Shown: positions 1 through 5,511 of the stretch, one piece after another
Layout: each line of letters starts with the position of its first letter
How positions within the stretch are numbered: position 1 is the first letter of the stretch
Assembly: GCA_964429355.1 (NCBI GenBank)
Contig: CAYSCH010000513.1
Coordinates: forward strand, 1-5,511
Direction of reading: 5' to 3'
DNA length: 5,511 bases
Source of the DNA: JAAYAY01 sp964429355
GTDB lineage: Bacteria; Planctomycetota; Planctomycetia; Pirellulales; Thermoguttaceae
Notes under the pieces: generated by a model
Told to the model about the DNA's origin: nothing
The model's input: only the letters and a program-made list of their open reading frames with translations
Database searches by the model: none
Position numbers and translations under genes: made by a program

Positions 1-10
1 TTTAGAGCCG

Positions 11-69
11 CTAACAAAACCACCGGCTGTGCACATCCATGCCCGTGGGAAACTCGTAGGTTTTGTGAG
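11..69. repeat. Imperfect 11-bp inverted repeat
   Basis: CTAACAAAACC at 11-21 faces GGTTTTGTGAG at 59-69. The arms pair at 10 of 11 positions, and eight pairs in a row are perfect (ACAAAACC/GGTTTTGT). The 37-base centre contains the 8-base palindrome TGTGCACA at 28-35. It could be a folded RNA, a protein-binding site or the end of an element lying mostly outside the window. It lacks the GTTRRRY core expected of an integron attC site. The function is unknown. Confidence 0.4.
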
Positions 70-120
70 GGCCTCTTACCATGGAACCCTTCATTTTCGT
101 CAACCGCTGCCCTTGAGCGA

Positions 121-167
121 ACGGGCGGCAAGCTCCAGATACCATGATAGAACTGCTTGCCCGCCGT
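121..167. repeat. Imperfect hairpin, 21-base loop
   Basis: GGCAAGC at 127-133 pairs perfectly with GCTTGCC at 155-161. After a 2x2 internal mismatch, ACGG at 121-124 pairs with CCGT at 164-167. On the minus strand this would sit about 155 bases beyond the GT4 stop, where a 3'-end structure is possible, but no run of T follows, so I do not call it a terminator. Confidence 0.3.
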
Positions 168-239
168 GAACAACACCGTGCAGGGGCAAATGTAATCGTT
201 GCCGGCCTCCGCGCACTACGACGCGCAATCCTAATCCAG

Positions 240-308
240 CCCTCTGTCCCCCGCTCCCCTGACCTCTGCCCCTCTGACTCCTGACTCCTGACTCCCGATT
301 CCCGTCCC
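240..308. repeat. Pyrimidine-rich heptamer tandem repeat
   Basis: Three exact head-to-tail copies of the heptamer CTGACTC occupy 274-294. Two degenerate units follow (CCGATTC at 295-301 and CCGTCCC at 302-308), and more degenerate CCCTGACCTCTG-like units precede them from about 240. The plus strand is nearly all C and T, so the GT4 transcript running off its stop codon at 322 would enter a purine-rich G/A tract. The pattern resembles the short tandemly repeated heptanucleotides known from cyanobacterial genomes, but it is too short to assign to a family. Confidence 0.6.
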
Positions 309-321
309 CTGTCGCCCTGGC

Positions 322-1599
322 CTACTGGCTGGATCCGCAGGCCGGCTGGCCCTGAGGATACTTGTCGTTCCAGAGTCGGTGAAAGAGATTCTCGTAATCA
401 CGGGCCATGCGCCGGGCGTGGCCGTGCTGGTCCGCAAAGGTCCTCCCCTCCGCGCCGAGGGCCCGAGCCCAGGCTGGATGTCGGACGAGCAGTTCCGCCG
501 CAGCGGCAACGGAGGCTGGGTCGCCGGAAACGATCAGGCCGTTGATGCGATCCTGGATCACTTCGGGTGCGGAACCTACGGACGTGACAATCGTCGGACA
601 TCCGCAGTGCATGGCTTCCAACAGCACGAGCGGAAATCCCTCCTGGCCTGAAACAAGCGCCATCGCATCCATCGCCCGGTAGTAATCGCCCAGATAATCC
701 CACGCCGTGGCAAAGGCGTACCTGCCGGGAATACGTTGATTGGCAAGTTCCATCAGGTCGTTTCGCAATGGTCCCCAGCCTACCAGCAGCAGTTTGAAAT
801 GGGCGGGCAGGGCCGCAACCGCCTCCACAAGAACATGCACGTTCTTCTCGGGAGAGAATCGGCCGACGTAACCAAGCAGAAAGTCTCCGGGACCAACGCC
901 AAGGGCGGCGCGAGTCGTTTCGCGAGGCTGCGTGCAACCCAGGCGAGCCGAGTCGACGCCATTCCAAATGACAGTCGCAGGAAAGCCCTGGCAGCATCGA
1001 TCCGCCACCCGGCGGCTCACCGCGACAACATGGTCGACGACTTTGTCGCTGCCGCGGAGCATCCGGTTGGTCCACTCGCCGTCGCCGTGGGCCAGATAGA
1101 TACTCAGCGGGGGGCGAACGTCGCCGAGCAGATCGTTGAGCTCGAGCCCCCAGGCCAGCAGGACATCGCATTGGCTTGCCGCGCTCCGTACCACATCAGC
1201 CTGTCCGACGGAAACCGGAAAACGCAGGCCAGAAACCAGGTCCAGATCGATTTGATCGGGCCTTGTCGCGATAGCACGGACCAATTCGACCCGCTCCGGA
1301 TCAAGGAACCTGACAAGGTCTGACAACCACCGTTCCGCACCCCCGCGAAGCATGCATGGACCGACATGAACCACTCGAAGCGGCGTCCTGGCGAGCGATG
1401 CCTGGCGGCCGGTGCTGCCAACGCCGAATTCATCGGCTGAAGACGTCGAACGGGAAGAAAGGGGGCTGGCAGACGTGCCTTCCACCAACCGACTGGCGGA
1501 GACAACCTGGCCCGCCGCCAGGCGGCCGCTGTACGGCAGTCGTGCGCGAGTCCATTCCTCGTGCTCCTCTTGTGCGGTGCGGCCCAAATTGTGGATCAT
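322..1599 (-). CDS. GT4-type glycosyltransferase
   Basis: Predicted retaining GT-B glycosyltransferase of family GT4 (425 aa). It would transfer a sugar from a nucleotide-sugar donor during synthesis of a surface glycan or cell-wall polymer; donor and acceptor cannot be told from sequence. The N-terminal Rossmann domain begins near residue 74 with RVVHVGPCMLRGGAERW, whose GGAE (86-89) is typical of the family. The C-terminal donor domain has VIWNGVD (210-216), GYVGRFSPEKN (243-253) and the EX7E motif EGFPLVLLE (E320, E328). Residues 1-73 are an extra, probably disordered segment rich in Ser and Thr. No signal peptide or membrane helix is evident, so it is probably cytoplasmic or peripheral. 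I chose the ATG at 1599 because GGAG lies 8 bases upstream (1608-1611) and because it starts just after the kinase stop. An in-frame start at 1692 would overlap the kinase by 74 bases and add unconvincing sequence. It is probably the second gene of the kinase operon. Confidence 0.93.
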   Translation of the reverse strand: MIHNLGRTAQEEHEEWTRARLPYSGRLAAGQVVSASRLVEGTSASPLSSRSTSSADEFGVGSTGRQASLARTPLRVVHVGPCMLRGGAERWLSDLVRFLDPERVELVRAIATRPDQIDLDLVSGLRFPVSVGQADVVRSAASQCDVLLAWGLELNDLLGDVRPPLSIYLAHGDGEWTNRMLRGSDKVVDHVVAVSRRVADRCCQGFPATVIWNGVDSARLGCTQPRETTRAALGVGPGDFLLGYVGRFSPEKNVHVLVEAVAALPAHFKLLLVGWGPLRNDLMELANQRIPGRYAFATAWDYLGDYYRAMDAMALVSGQEGFPLVLLEAMHCGCPTIVTSVGSAPEVIQDRINGLIVSGDPASVAAAAELLVRHPAWARALGAEGRTFADQHGHARRMARDYENLFHRLWNDKYPQGQPACGSSQ

Positions 1600-1607
1600 G
1601 GGAGCAT

Positions 1608-1611
1608 CTCC
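1608..1611 (-). promoter_or_regulatory. Ribosome binding site of GT4 gene
   Basis: On the minus strand GGAG lies 8 bases before the ATG at 1599 and within the 19 bases separating it from the kinase stop codon. It decides the start in favour of 1599 over the upstream in-frame start at 1692, and it suggests that the GT4 gene is translated independently on a shared transcript. Confidence 0.65.
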
Positions 1612-1618
1612 AAAGTGG

Positions 1619-3949
1619 TTACATCTTATTCGACACTGGAGGCAGAGCACCGACGTATTCGGGCAAATCGCCCCCCGCACCCGCGGTGGCAAGTGCTGAG
1701 TCGGCCCCAGGCCGCAGGTAATTGACGTCGTCGGTGATTCTTGAAGTCAATTGGACCTGTTCGACAACTTCGGCCACGACCGAGGCCGCAGCGCCATCCA
1801 TCCCAGGGTGATTCTCCCACACATTGTTGCGGAAAGACCAACGGGCGGCGAGCTCGCGAAGCCACTCGATTTCTCCAATCGAGCGACCGCCGAGGATCAG
1901 GTTGTTGTAGATGTCAACATCGTCGGCAAGTTCGGCGCCGCTGATCCCAATCCACTGCGGGGCATCGAAGAACGTATTGTTCCCGATTCGAATGACGCGG
2001 GATGGTTCGTCTTCGGCGAAACTCAGCCCAAGGCCTTTACCGAAGAAAAGGTTGCCTTGCACCGCGACGTCATGAACGGTCCCCATGATGAGAACATGTG
2101 TCCCCAAGCCGCGAAACCGGTTGTCCTGGATCTCGACAAATGCCGCCGGTTTGCCTTTCTCCCCCTGGACAACGATTCCCATCGCTGCGGAATCAAACAC
2201 GCAGCCGCGGATGCGAATCGGGTTCCCGGCAGAACCGCGTGCACCACGGGCGACGTAAATGTTTGCGAATGTCGTGTCGCCAGGTTGCATGCACTGGAGT
2301 TGTTCGAGCAGAAGCCCCTCGGCTTCCCCCTCGATGTAGACGGCGAATTGCTGTTTCTCCAGTTGAATCCGAAATCCACGGACGGTCACACCGGTAACGG
2401 CGAGGATGGTGAGGGCCGCGTCCGCCCCCGACGGCGGCACGAGCAAGGCGCCCTGTAGTGATTCGAGCGTAACGTTGTTGTGCACGGGATCCGTCAGCCG
2501 GATCGCTTCCCGATACTCGGCGGCGTCGAGAACTCGGATGATGGCCCCTGCGGCCGCCCGATCGAGCGCCGCGGTGATGCTGCGATACTTCGCCTCGCCC
2601 GATTGTCCCACAGTGAGCACGCCGCCGACGCGTTCGGCGACGGTTCTTTCCTCGGGTTTCGCCGGTGGCGTAATCGCGGGCCATTGCCGGTCACTGCCAT
2701 CTGGCAGAAGGAACATAGCCAGGGCCGCCACGGCCAGAAGAACCCCGCAGACAGCCGCCACCGTACCAGTCCACCGCGCCGCCTTCGGACGTCGGGAAAT
2801 GACAGTTGCTTTTCGCAGCGTGTCCGATGTTTCGCCTCGGGCGGCGGCAAGCTGCCTTTGAAGCAGATCGCCGACTTCCTCCGCCGTTTGATAGCGGCGA
2901 TTCGGGTCCTTTTCCAGCAGTCGGTTGACGACATCCGAGAAGCTCTTTGGCACCGACGGGACTTTCTTGTGGAGCGGCGTCGGCTTGAACTCGACAATCC
3001 GGTGCGCAATCTCCATCGGATGACGTCCGCAGAACGGAGAAGATCCCGTCACCATGGCGTACATGACACAACCGAGCCCGAACAGGTCGTTTCGGGAGTC
3101 GATCGACTTGCCCGTGACTTGCTCCGGCGACATGTATCCCGGCGTGCCGACCGTCTGGCCGGCCGTGGTCAGGTGCGCCAAGTCCAGGGCAACCAGCGCA
3201 AGACCAAAATCGGAAATCTTGACTCGCTCGACACCCTCCTCCAGGAGGATATTACCCGGCTTGATATCGCGATGGATGATCCCGTGACGATGGGCGGCCG
3301 CCAATCCGTCGGCAATCTGGACGCTGATTCGCAGGATCGAGATTGGTGCAAGTGGCGGAGAGATCTTGAGCCGCTCACGAAGCGAACGCCCGGAAACATA
3401 CTCCATCACGAGGTACGGCATGCCGCCCTGTTCGTCCACCGAGTGGATTGTGACCACGTTGGGGTGATTGATGCCCGCGGCTGCCCTGGCTTCGCGCAGG
3501 AATCGCCGCCGAGCCCTGGGACTGGTTGCCAACTGAGGCGAAAGCACCTTAATCGCCACCGTGCGGTGCAGCGCCGTGTCGAAGGCTCTGAAAACGATCC
3601 CCATACCGCCCCGCCCCAAGACGCTGGCGATATCGTACACTCCCACCCGTCCCAAATACTCCGCGGTGGACGACGGCTGAAGCATGACCTGAACATCGGC
3701 GAGAGCCTCGGCGGTCGCTCGATCGCCAGTCGGCCGGCCACCTGCGAGGGTCGTTTTCGACCAGGCGGATCGCGATGGACGCTCGATCAAAGCATGCTTG
3801 CCGCCGGATCGAACCTGATTCGCTCGGAACCTGCACTTTTCGCAAGTGGCGAGATGCGTCTGGATGGCGATCGCTGCATCTTCGGCGAGCGAGCCGTTCA
3901 CAAAGCCATGAAGCTCGCCGTCACTGGGGCACACAGAATCTTCGGTCAT
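1619..3949 (-). CDS. Membrane Ser/Thr kinase with beta-helix domain
   Basis: Transmembrane Hanks-type (PknB-like) Ser/Thr protein kinase, 776 aa. Residues 1-45 carry a zinc-finger-like motif, HLATCEKC (H32, C36, C39), with C7 as a possible fourth ligand, as in anti-sigma-type zf-HC2 segments. The kinase domain covers about 105-367. It has the Gly loop LGRGGMG (G112-G117), catalytic Lys K134, alpha-C Glu E153, HRDIKPGN (base D228, N233), DFG (D247) and VGTPGYMSPEQ at the end of the activation loop. All key residues are present and it is an RD kinase, so Thr phosphorylation in the activation loop (T261, T262, T266, T269) is likely. A basic stretch (RRPKAAR) precedes one membrane helix at about 395-415. 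Residues 445-776 look like a right-handed parallel beta-helix with coils such as VTVRGFRIQ, IRIRGCVFD, VEIQDNRF and IRIGNNTFF, presumably extracytoplasmic. I start at the ATG at 3949. A TTG at 3958 is possible, but has no better Shine-Dalgarno sequence; the only candidate for 3949 is a weak GGGG 10 bases upstream. The ligand and substrates are unknown. Confidence 0.96.
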   Translation of the reverse strand: MTEDSVCPSDGELHGFVNGSLAEDAAIAIQTHLATCEKCRFRANQVRSGGKHALIERPSRSAWSKTTLAGGRPTGDRATAEALADVQVMLQPSSTAEYLGRVGVYDIASVLGRGGMGIVFRAFDTALHRTVAIKVLSPQLATSPRARRRFLREARAAAGINHPNVVTIHSVDEQGGMPYLVMEYVSGRSLRERLKISPPLAPISILRISVQIADGLAAAHRHGIIHRDIKPGNILLEEGVERVKISDFGLALVALDLAHLTTAGQTVGTPGYMSPEQVTGKSIDSRNDLFGLGCVMYAMVTGSSPFCGRHPMEIAHRIVEFKPTPLHKKVPSVPKSFSDVVNRLLEKDPNRRYQTAEEVGDLLQRQLAAARGETSDTLRKATVISRRPKAARWTGTVAAVCGVLLAVAALAMFLLPDGSDRQWPAITPPAKPEERTVAERVGGVLTVGQSGEAKYRSITAALDRAAAGAIIRVLDAAEYREAIRLTDPVHNNVTLESLQGALLVPPSGADAALTILAVTGVTVRGFRIQLEKQQFAVYIEGEAEGLLLEQLQCMQPGDTTFANIYVARGARGSAGNPIRIRGCVFDSAAMGIVVQGEKGKPAAFVEIQDNRFRGLGTHVLIMGTVHDVAVQGNLFFGKGLGLSFAEDEPSRVIRIGNNTFFDAPQWIGISGAELADDVDIYNNLILGGRSIGEIEWLRELAARWSFRNNVWENHPGMDGAAASVVAEVVEQVQLTSRITDDVNYLRPGADSALATAGAGGDLPEYVGALPPVSNKM

Positions 3950-4025
3950 GGCATGCAATCCCCAAGATTCCCCAACTTGCGGTCGTCCCCTCCGTGCCGC
4001 TCACGACCCGGCTGGTGCAGGCCTG

Positions 4026-4054
4026 ATTATACCCGGCGTACAGGGAACTTCTGT
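4026..4054 (-). promoter_or_regulatory. Candidate promoter of kinase-GT4 operon
   Basis: The minus strand reads TATAAT at 4031-4026, a perfect sigma-70 -10 hexamer. The -35 region is weak: ACAGAA lies 17 bases upstream (4054-4049), and TTACAG, which looks better, is at a poor spacing of 19. Transcription would start near 4019 and give a leader of about 70 bases before the ATG at 3949. Planctomycete promoters are not well defined, so the -10 match is the main support. Confidence 0.42.
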
Positions 4055-4055
4055 A
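4039..4055. promoter_or_regulatory. Dyad TACAG-N7-CTGTA over the -35 region
   Basis: TACAG at 4039-4043 faces CTGTA at 4051-4055 with seven bases between. The dyad covers the -35 position and part of the spacer of the predicted kinase promoter, where a repressor or activator dimer could act. The half-sites point opposite to the LexA box CTGT-N8-ACAG, so I do not assign it to LexA. Five-base arms are short and chance is a real alternative. Confidence 0.25.
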
Positions 4056-4157
4056 ACCCGCTGTGAGGGGTGCTGTGAAAGACCAGATGCGGAGCATGTC
4101 CGACATGGACTGCCTCTTCCCCGACGTCGCGAACGAAGCAAACCTCCATCCAGCGGC

Positions 4158-4175
4158 GGGCTCTTGATGCAGCCC
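4158..4175 (-). terminator. Weak hairpin after GT14 stop
   Basis: On the minus strand GGGCT and AGCCC form a 5-bp GC-rich stem with an 8-base loop, starting directly after the TAA of the GT14 gene (4178-4176). The bases that follow are GC-rich, not a run of T, so intrinsic termination would be inefficient at best. It may simply protect the 3' end or be accidental. Confidence 0.2.
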
Positions 4176-5022
4176 TTAACCCGCACCCGATGTCGTTCCG
4201 TGGCTGGCGGACTGATTACTCACCTGATATTCCTCACCCTCGGCCATGATTCGATCCAGATGGTCGCCGATGTCACTTGCCGGCGGGAACTTCCTGGCAA
4301 GAAGATAAGGAGCCCGGATGAGCTGTTGAACGTCGTCCTCTGTCAATCGTTCGTAGCGGTAGGGGCCGTGGTAGGGACCGCCTCGATTCCAGTCGACGTG
4401 AGTTGGTACATGCGGGTGGCACTCGGCGGCAAAGTCAACACCGTTCAGCGCCAGCATCGTTGCGGGATAGTGTTCGTCCGCCGCGAGCACGCTCTCGAAA
4501 TGCTTCATCCAGGTCGGCTCCATATCGACGAGAATTCCTGCGTGTTGCCGATTCAGCGCCAGCCAGTTCACCGATGTGCCGAACTGATCGGGGTGGATCG
4601 GTGTCCAAGGGGCGAGCATCGCATAACGATNNNNNNNNNNGATCTGGCCATCGGCCATGGCCGATCCAACTGCGATCGTCTTTGGTCAGCTCGGAGTAGA
4701 AATACTCGAATCGCCGGATAGGAACGCAGGTTTCGCTTAAGAACAGGAACTTGACGCACTCCAGATCGGCCAAGCCGGCGCGAAGCAGGGCCGTCTGACC
4801 GATCATCAGGCCCGTGTGGGGAAAGTGGGCGCTGTGATGAGTCTTCACGTACTCGGCGATCAGCGTCGGACGGAGCCACGGGGTGGAAAGCTGTTCGGGA
4901 TACTTGCAGAGCGTGAAAATACGATAGCGGTCGGCATGGCCGCGCAGAAAATCGAACCAGATATCCGGGTGCGCAGGCCCACGTTCGACGAGCAGCATCA
5001 AACCGATCTTGCCGGCTGCCAT
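4176..5022 (-). CDS. Core-2/I-branching (GT14-like) glycosyltransferase
   Basis: Probable glycosyltransferase of the Core-2/I-branching family (Pfam Branch, CAZy GT14), whose known members add GlcNAc or xylose from UDP-sugars. A 10-N gap splits it. Before the gap, 127 aa begin with KIGLMLLVERGPAHPDIW and include FLFLSETCVPI (92-102), matching the family's FVLLSESCIPL. After the gap, 150 aa include WLALNRQHA, DEHYPATML, HVDWNRGGPY and LLARKFP, matching the DEHY..TML, TWVDWSRGGPHP and FARKF blocks of plant and bacterial relatives. The Glu of DEHY probably corresponds to the catalytic base of core-2 enzymes. The two halves lie in different frames only because the gap is written as 10; any true length divisible by three joins them, giving about 278 aa if it is zero. 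I prefer the ATG at 5022, which has AGGGA 8 bases upstream (5031-5035). An ATG at 5040 adds six residues but has no Shine-Dalgarno sequence. No membrane anchor is visible, unlike animal Golgi enzymes. The acceptor is unknown. Confidence 0.85.
4631..4640. other. Assembly gap (10 N) inside GT14 gene
   Basis: Exactly ten N interrupt the GT14 coding sequence. A fixed 10-N run is commonly used by assemblers for a gap of unknown or near-zero size. Both flanks carry GAT (CGAT before, GATC after), so the contigs may overlap by three bases. Collapsing that overlap, or joining the contigs directly, restores a continuous minus-strand frame (GRWPD-RYAML or GRWPD-H-RYAML). The apparent frameshift is therefore best treated as an artefact. 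Confidence 0.9.
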
Positions 5023-5067
5023 TTCAGGGTTCCCTGACATGCGTTGCGGCTACTGAATCCGTTGAGC

Positions 5068-5096
5068 CTCGAAAAGTCCATTCTGGTGATTTCGAG
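5068..5096. promoter_or_regulatory. Inverted repeat CTCGAAA-N15-TTTCGAG
   Basis: CTCGAAA at 5068-5074 faces TTTCGAG at 5090-5096, with seven perfect pairs and a 15-base centre. It surrounds the candidate -10 hexamer of the GT14 promoter (5080-5085), where a dimeric repressor would block transcription. Arms of this length arise by chance several times in a window of this size, so the position is the only reason to record it. Confidence 0.25.
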
Positions 5097-5108
5097 TGGA
5101 ACGCTCAA
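5080..5108 (-). promoter_or_regulatory. Candidate promoter of GT14 gene
   Basis: On the minus strand TTGAGC (5108-5103) and CAGAAT (5085-5080) are separated by 17 bases. Each matches four of six positions of the sigma-70 consensus, and the spacing is ideal. Transcription would start near 5073, about 50 bases before the preferred start codon at 5022. The support is modest, since such matches are common by chance. Confidence 0.28.
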
Positions 5109-5384
5109 GATGCTCGTCCCCTAGCCGGGAGTCGTACCGCGGTGTGCGATCAGCCTCGATGACCAAAGGGGAAAAGTGACTGTCGCCGGACACCGCCTTG
5201 AGGACTGGACAGAGCACTAGAGATTGACGTCAACCCGCACACTGGCAGACCGCTGCCTGCGCGAGTAACCGTCGAACTGGACAACGTGGAGACTGTCTCC
5301 CTCCATGGCGGACATCCGCACCTTGCGACCACCTTGTCGGACCGGCGTTCGTCCTTCGGAGGCTCTTCCAGATCGCGGCACTTC

Positions 5385-5422
5385 AAGAAACGCCAAAGCC
5401 CCGTCGATCACGAGGCTTTGGC
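5385..5422 (-). terminator. Probable terminator of tRNA-Ser
   Basis: GCCAAAGCC and GGCTTTGGC (5392-5400 and 5414-5422) form a perfect 9-bp stem. Inside it, after one C/A mismatch, CGT (5402-5404) pairs with ACG (5410-5412), leaving a 5-base loop. On the minus strand the stem is followed by GTTTCTT (5391-5385), a short U-rich tail, 38 bases after the tRNA 3' end. This fits an intrinsic terminator for the tRNA transcript. The tail is imperfect, so termination may be partial. In the plus direction the tail is poorer (AATTCTT). Confidence 0.5.
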
Positions 5423-5459
5423 AATTCTTAACATTATTCCCCATAAGGGCTTAGATAAG

Positions 5460-5511
5460 CGGAGGGCATGGGACTCGAACCCACAACCGGTAAACCGGCA
5501 CCTGATTTCGA
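5460..5511 (-). tRNA. tRNA-Ser(CGA), 3' part
   Basis: The minus strand carries the 3' two thirds of a class II tRNA, cut by the window edge at U33. In order it shows U33, anticodon CGA (5510-5508), A37 and A38, the 3' anticodon strand TCAGG, a long variable arm with stem CCGG-TTTA-CCGG (5498-5487), the T arm GTGGG-TTCGAGT-CCCAT, the acceptor strand GCCCTCC (5467-5461) and discriminator G73 at 5460. The long variable arm, G73 and anticodon CGA together indicate serine, reading UCG codons. The 3' CCA is not encoded (CTT follows), so it must be added after transcription. The 5' half, including the D arm, lies beyond the window. Confidence 0.92.

Larger units (their letters stand above)
1..321. 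other. Gene-free left end with repeats
   Basis: This stretch lies downstream of the GT4 gene and runs to the window edge. I see no convincing gene. Short open frames exist on both strands, including a 44-codon frame on the minus strand at 11-145, but none has a clear Shine-Dalgarno sequence or a recognisable motif. It holds two inverted repeats (11-69 and 121-167) and a pyrimidine-rich heptamer repeat (240-308), described separately. No U-rich terminator is visible after the GT4 stop codon. A gene fragment running in from the left edge cannot be excluded, because two plus-strand frames are open from the first bases, but their translations resemble nothing I recognise. Confidence 0.6.
3950..4175 (-). 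other. Spacer between GT14 and kinase genes
   Basis: This 226-base gap contains no gene. Going leftwards on the minus strand it holds a small GC-rich hairpin just after the GT14 stop (4158-4175), a short palindrome CATGTC-C-GACATG at 4095-4107, and a promoter-like element with a dyad (4026-4055). Its length and the good -10 box suggest that the kinase-GT4 pair has its own promoter rather than depending only on read-through from the GT14 gene. Confidence 0.6.
5041..5459 (-). other. Region between GT14 gene and tRNA
   Basis: No gene is convincing here. Going leftwards from the tRNA, it holds a strong hairpin (5392-5422), then about 280 bases without clear signals, then a promoter-like element and inverted repeat close to the GT14 start. 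A 75-codon frame on the minus strand (5217-5444) begins 16 bases after the tRNA, runs through the hairpin, has no Shine-Dalgarno sequence and resembles nothing known to me, so I do not call it a gene. Confidence 0.55.

Noticed and set aside
11..69. Integron attC site
   Set aside because: The arms pair well, but the right arm is GGTTTTGT and does not fit the GTTRRRY core. There is no integrase gene or second site in the window.
11..145. 44-codon minus-strand frame near the left edge
   Set aside because: It is short, has no clear ribosome binding site or familiar motif, and overlaps the inverted repeat at 11-69.
4039..4055. LexA (SOS) box
   Set aside because: The half-sites are in the reverse order (ACAG then CTGT) and the spacing is seven, not eight, so it does not fit the known LexA consensus.
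2480..4066. Long open frame on the plus strand opposite the kinase gene
   Set aside because: It is the GC-rich shadow of the kinase gene. Its translation is rich in Arg, His and Ser with no family motif, while the minus strand encodes an unambiguous kinase over the same bases.
4095..4107. Palindrome CATGTC-C-GACATG as an operator
   Set aside because: Six-base arms around a single base are not rare in GC-rich DNA, and the site lies over 60 bases upstream of the predicted kinase promoter. There is too little to support a role.
4176..5040. GT14 gene as a frameshifted pseudogene or two separate genes
   Set aside because: The change of frame coincides with the ten N, and both halves carry consecutive blocks of one protein family, so a wrongly sized assembly gap explains it.
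5217..5444. 75-codon minus-strand frame just after the tRNA
   Set aside because: It has no Shine-Dalgarno sequence, starts 16 bases after the tRNA, reads through the likely terminator hairpin and has no recognisable motif.
5460..5511. tRNA-Ser as the attachment site of a genomic island
   Set aside because: The tRNA 3' sequence is not repeated elsewhere in the window, and no integrase is visible beside it.

Overview
The window looks like chromosomal DNA from a member of the Planctomycetota. The best marker is the large Ser/Thr kinase. Its order of parts (N-terminal HxxxCxxC zinc motif, PknB-type kinase, one membrane helix, right-handed parallel beta-helix) and phrases such as GRGGMGIVFRAFD, HRDIKPGNILLE and a C-terminal DDVNYLRP...SALATAGAG...LPEYVGALPP are ones I associate with planctomycete kinases. 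This rests on remembered family patterns, not on a search. The DNA is GC-rich by eye.

Every gene I can support is on the minus strand, so the window reads from right to left. At the right edge is the 3' part of a tRNA-Ser(CGA) with a long variable arm, followed by a hairpin that could end its transcript (5385-5422). About 420 bases without a convincing gene follow. Next comes a Core-2/I-branching (GT14-like) glycosyltransferase, interrupted by a 10-N assembly gap that breaks its frame on paper. A 226-base spacer with a good -10 box (TATAAT) and a dyad leads into the kinase (1619-3949). A GT4-type glycosyltransferase (322-1599) starts 19 bases after the kinase stop, with its own Shine-Dalgarno sequence, so the two are almost certainly co-transcribed. 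The left end (1-321) has no gene I can defend. It holds a pyrimidine-rich heptamer repeat and two inverted repeats.

Taken together, this is a surface-glycan neighbourhood with a membrane signalling protein in it. The kinase would place a beta-helix, a fold typical of polysaccharide-binding and polysaccharide-cleaving proteins, outside the cytoplasm and its catalytic domain inside. Its operon partner is a cytoplasmic sugar transferase with a Ser/Thr-rich N-terminal extension. That the kinase controls glycan synthesis by phosphorylating this partner is inference, but testable. I found no CRISPR array, insertion sequence, integrase or phage gene.
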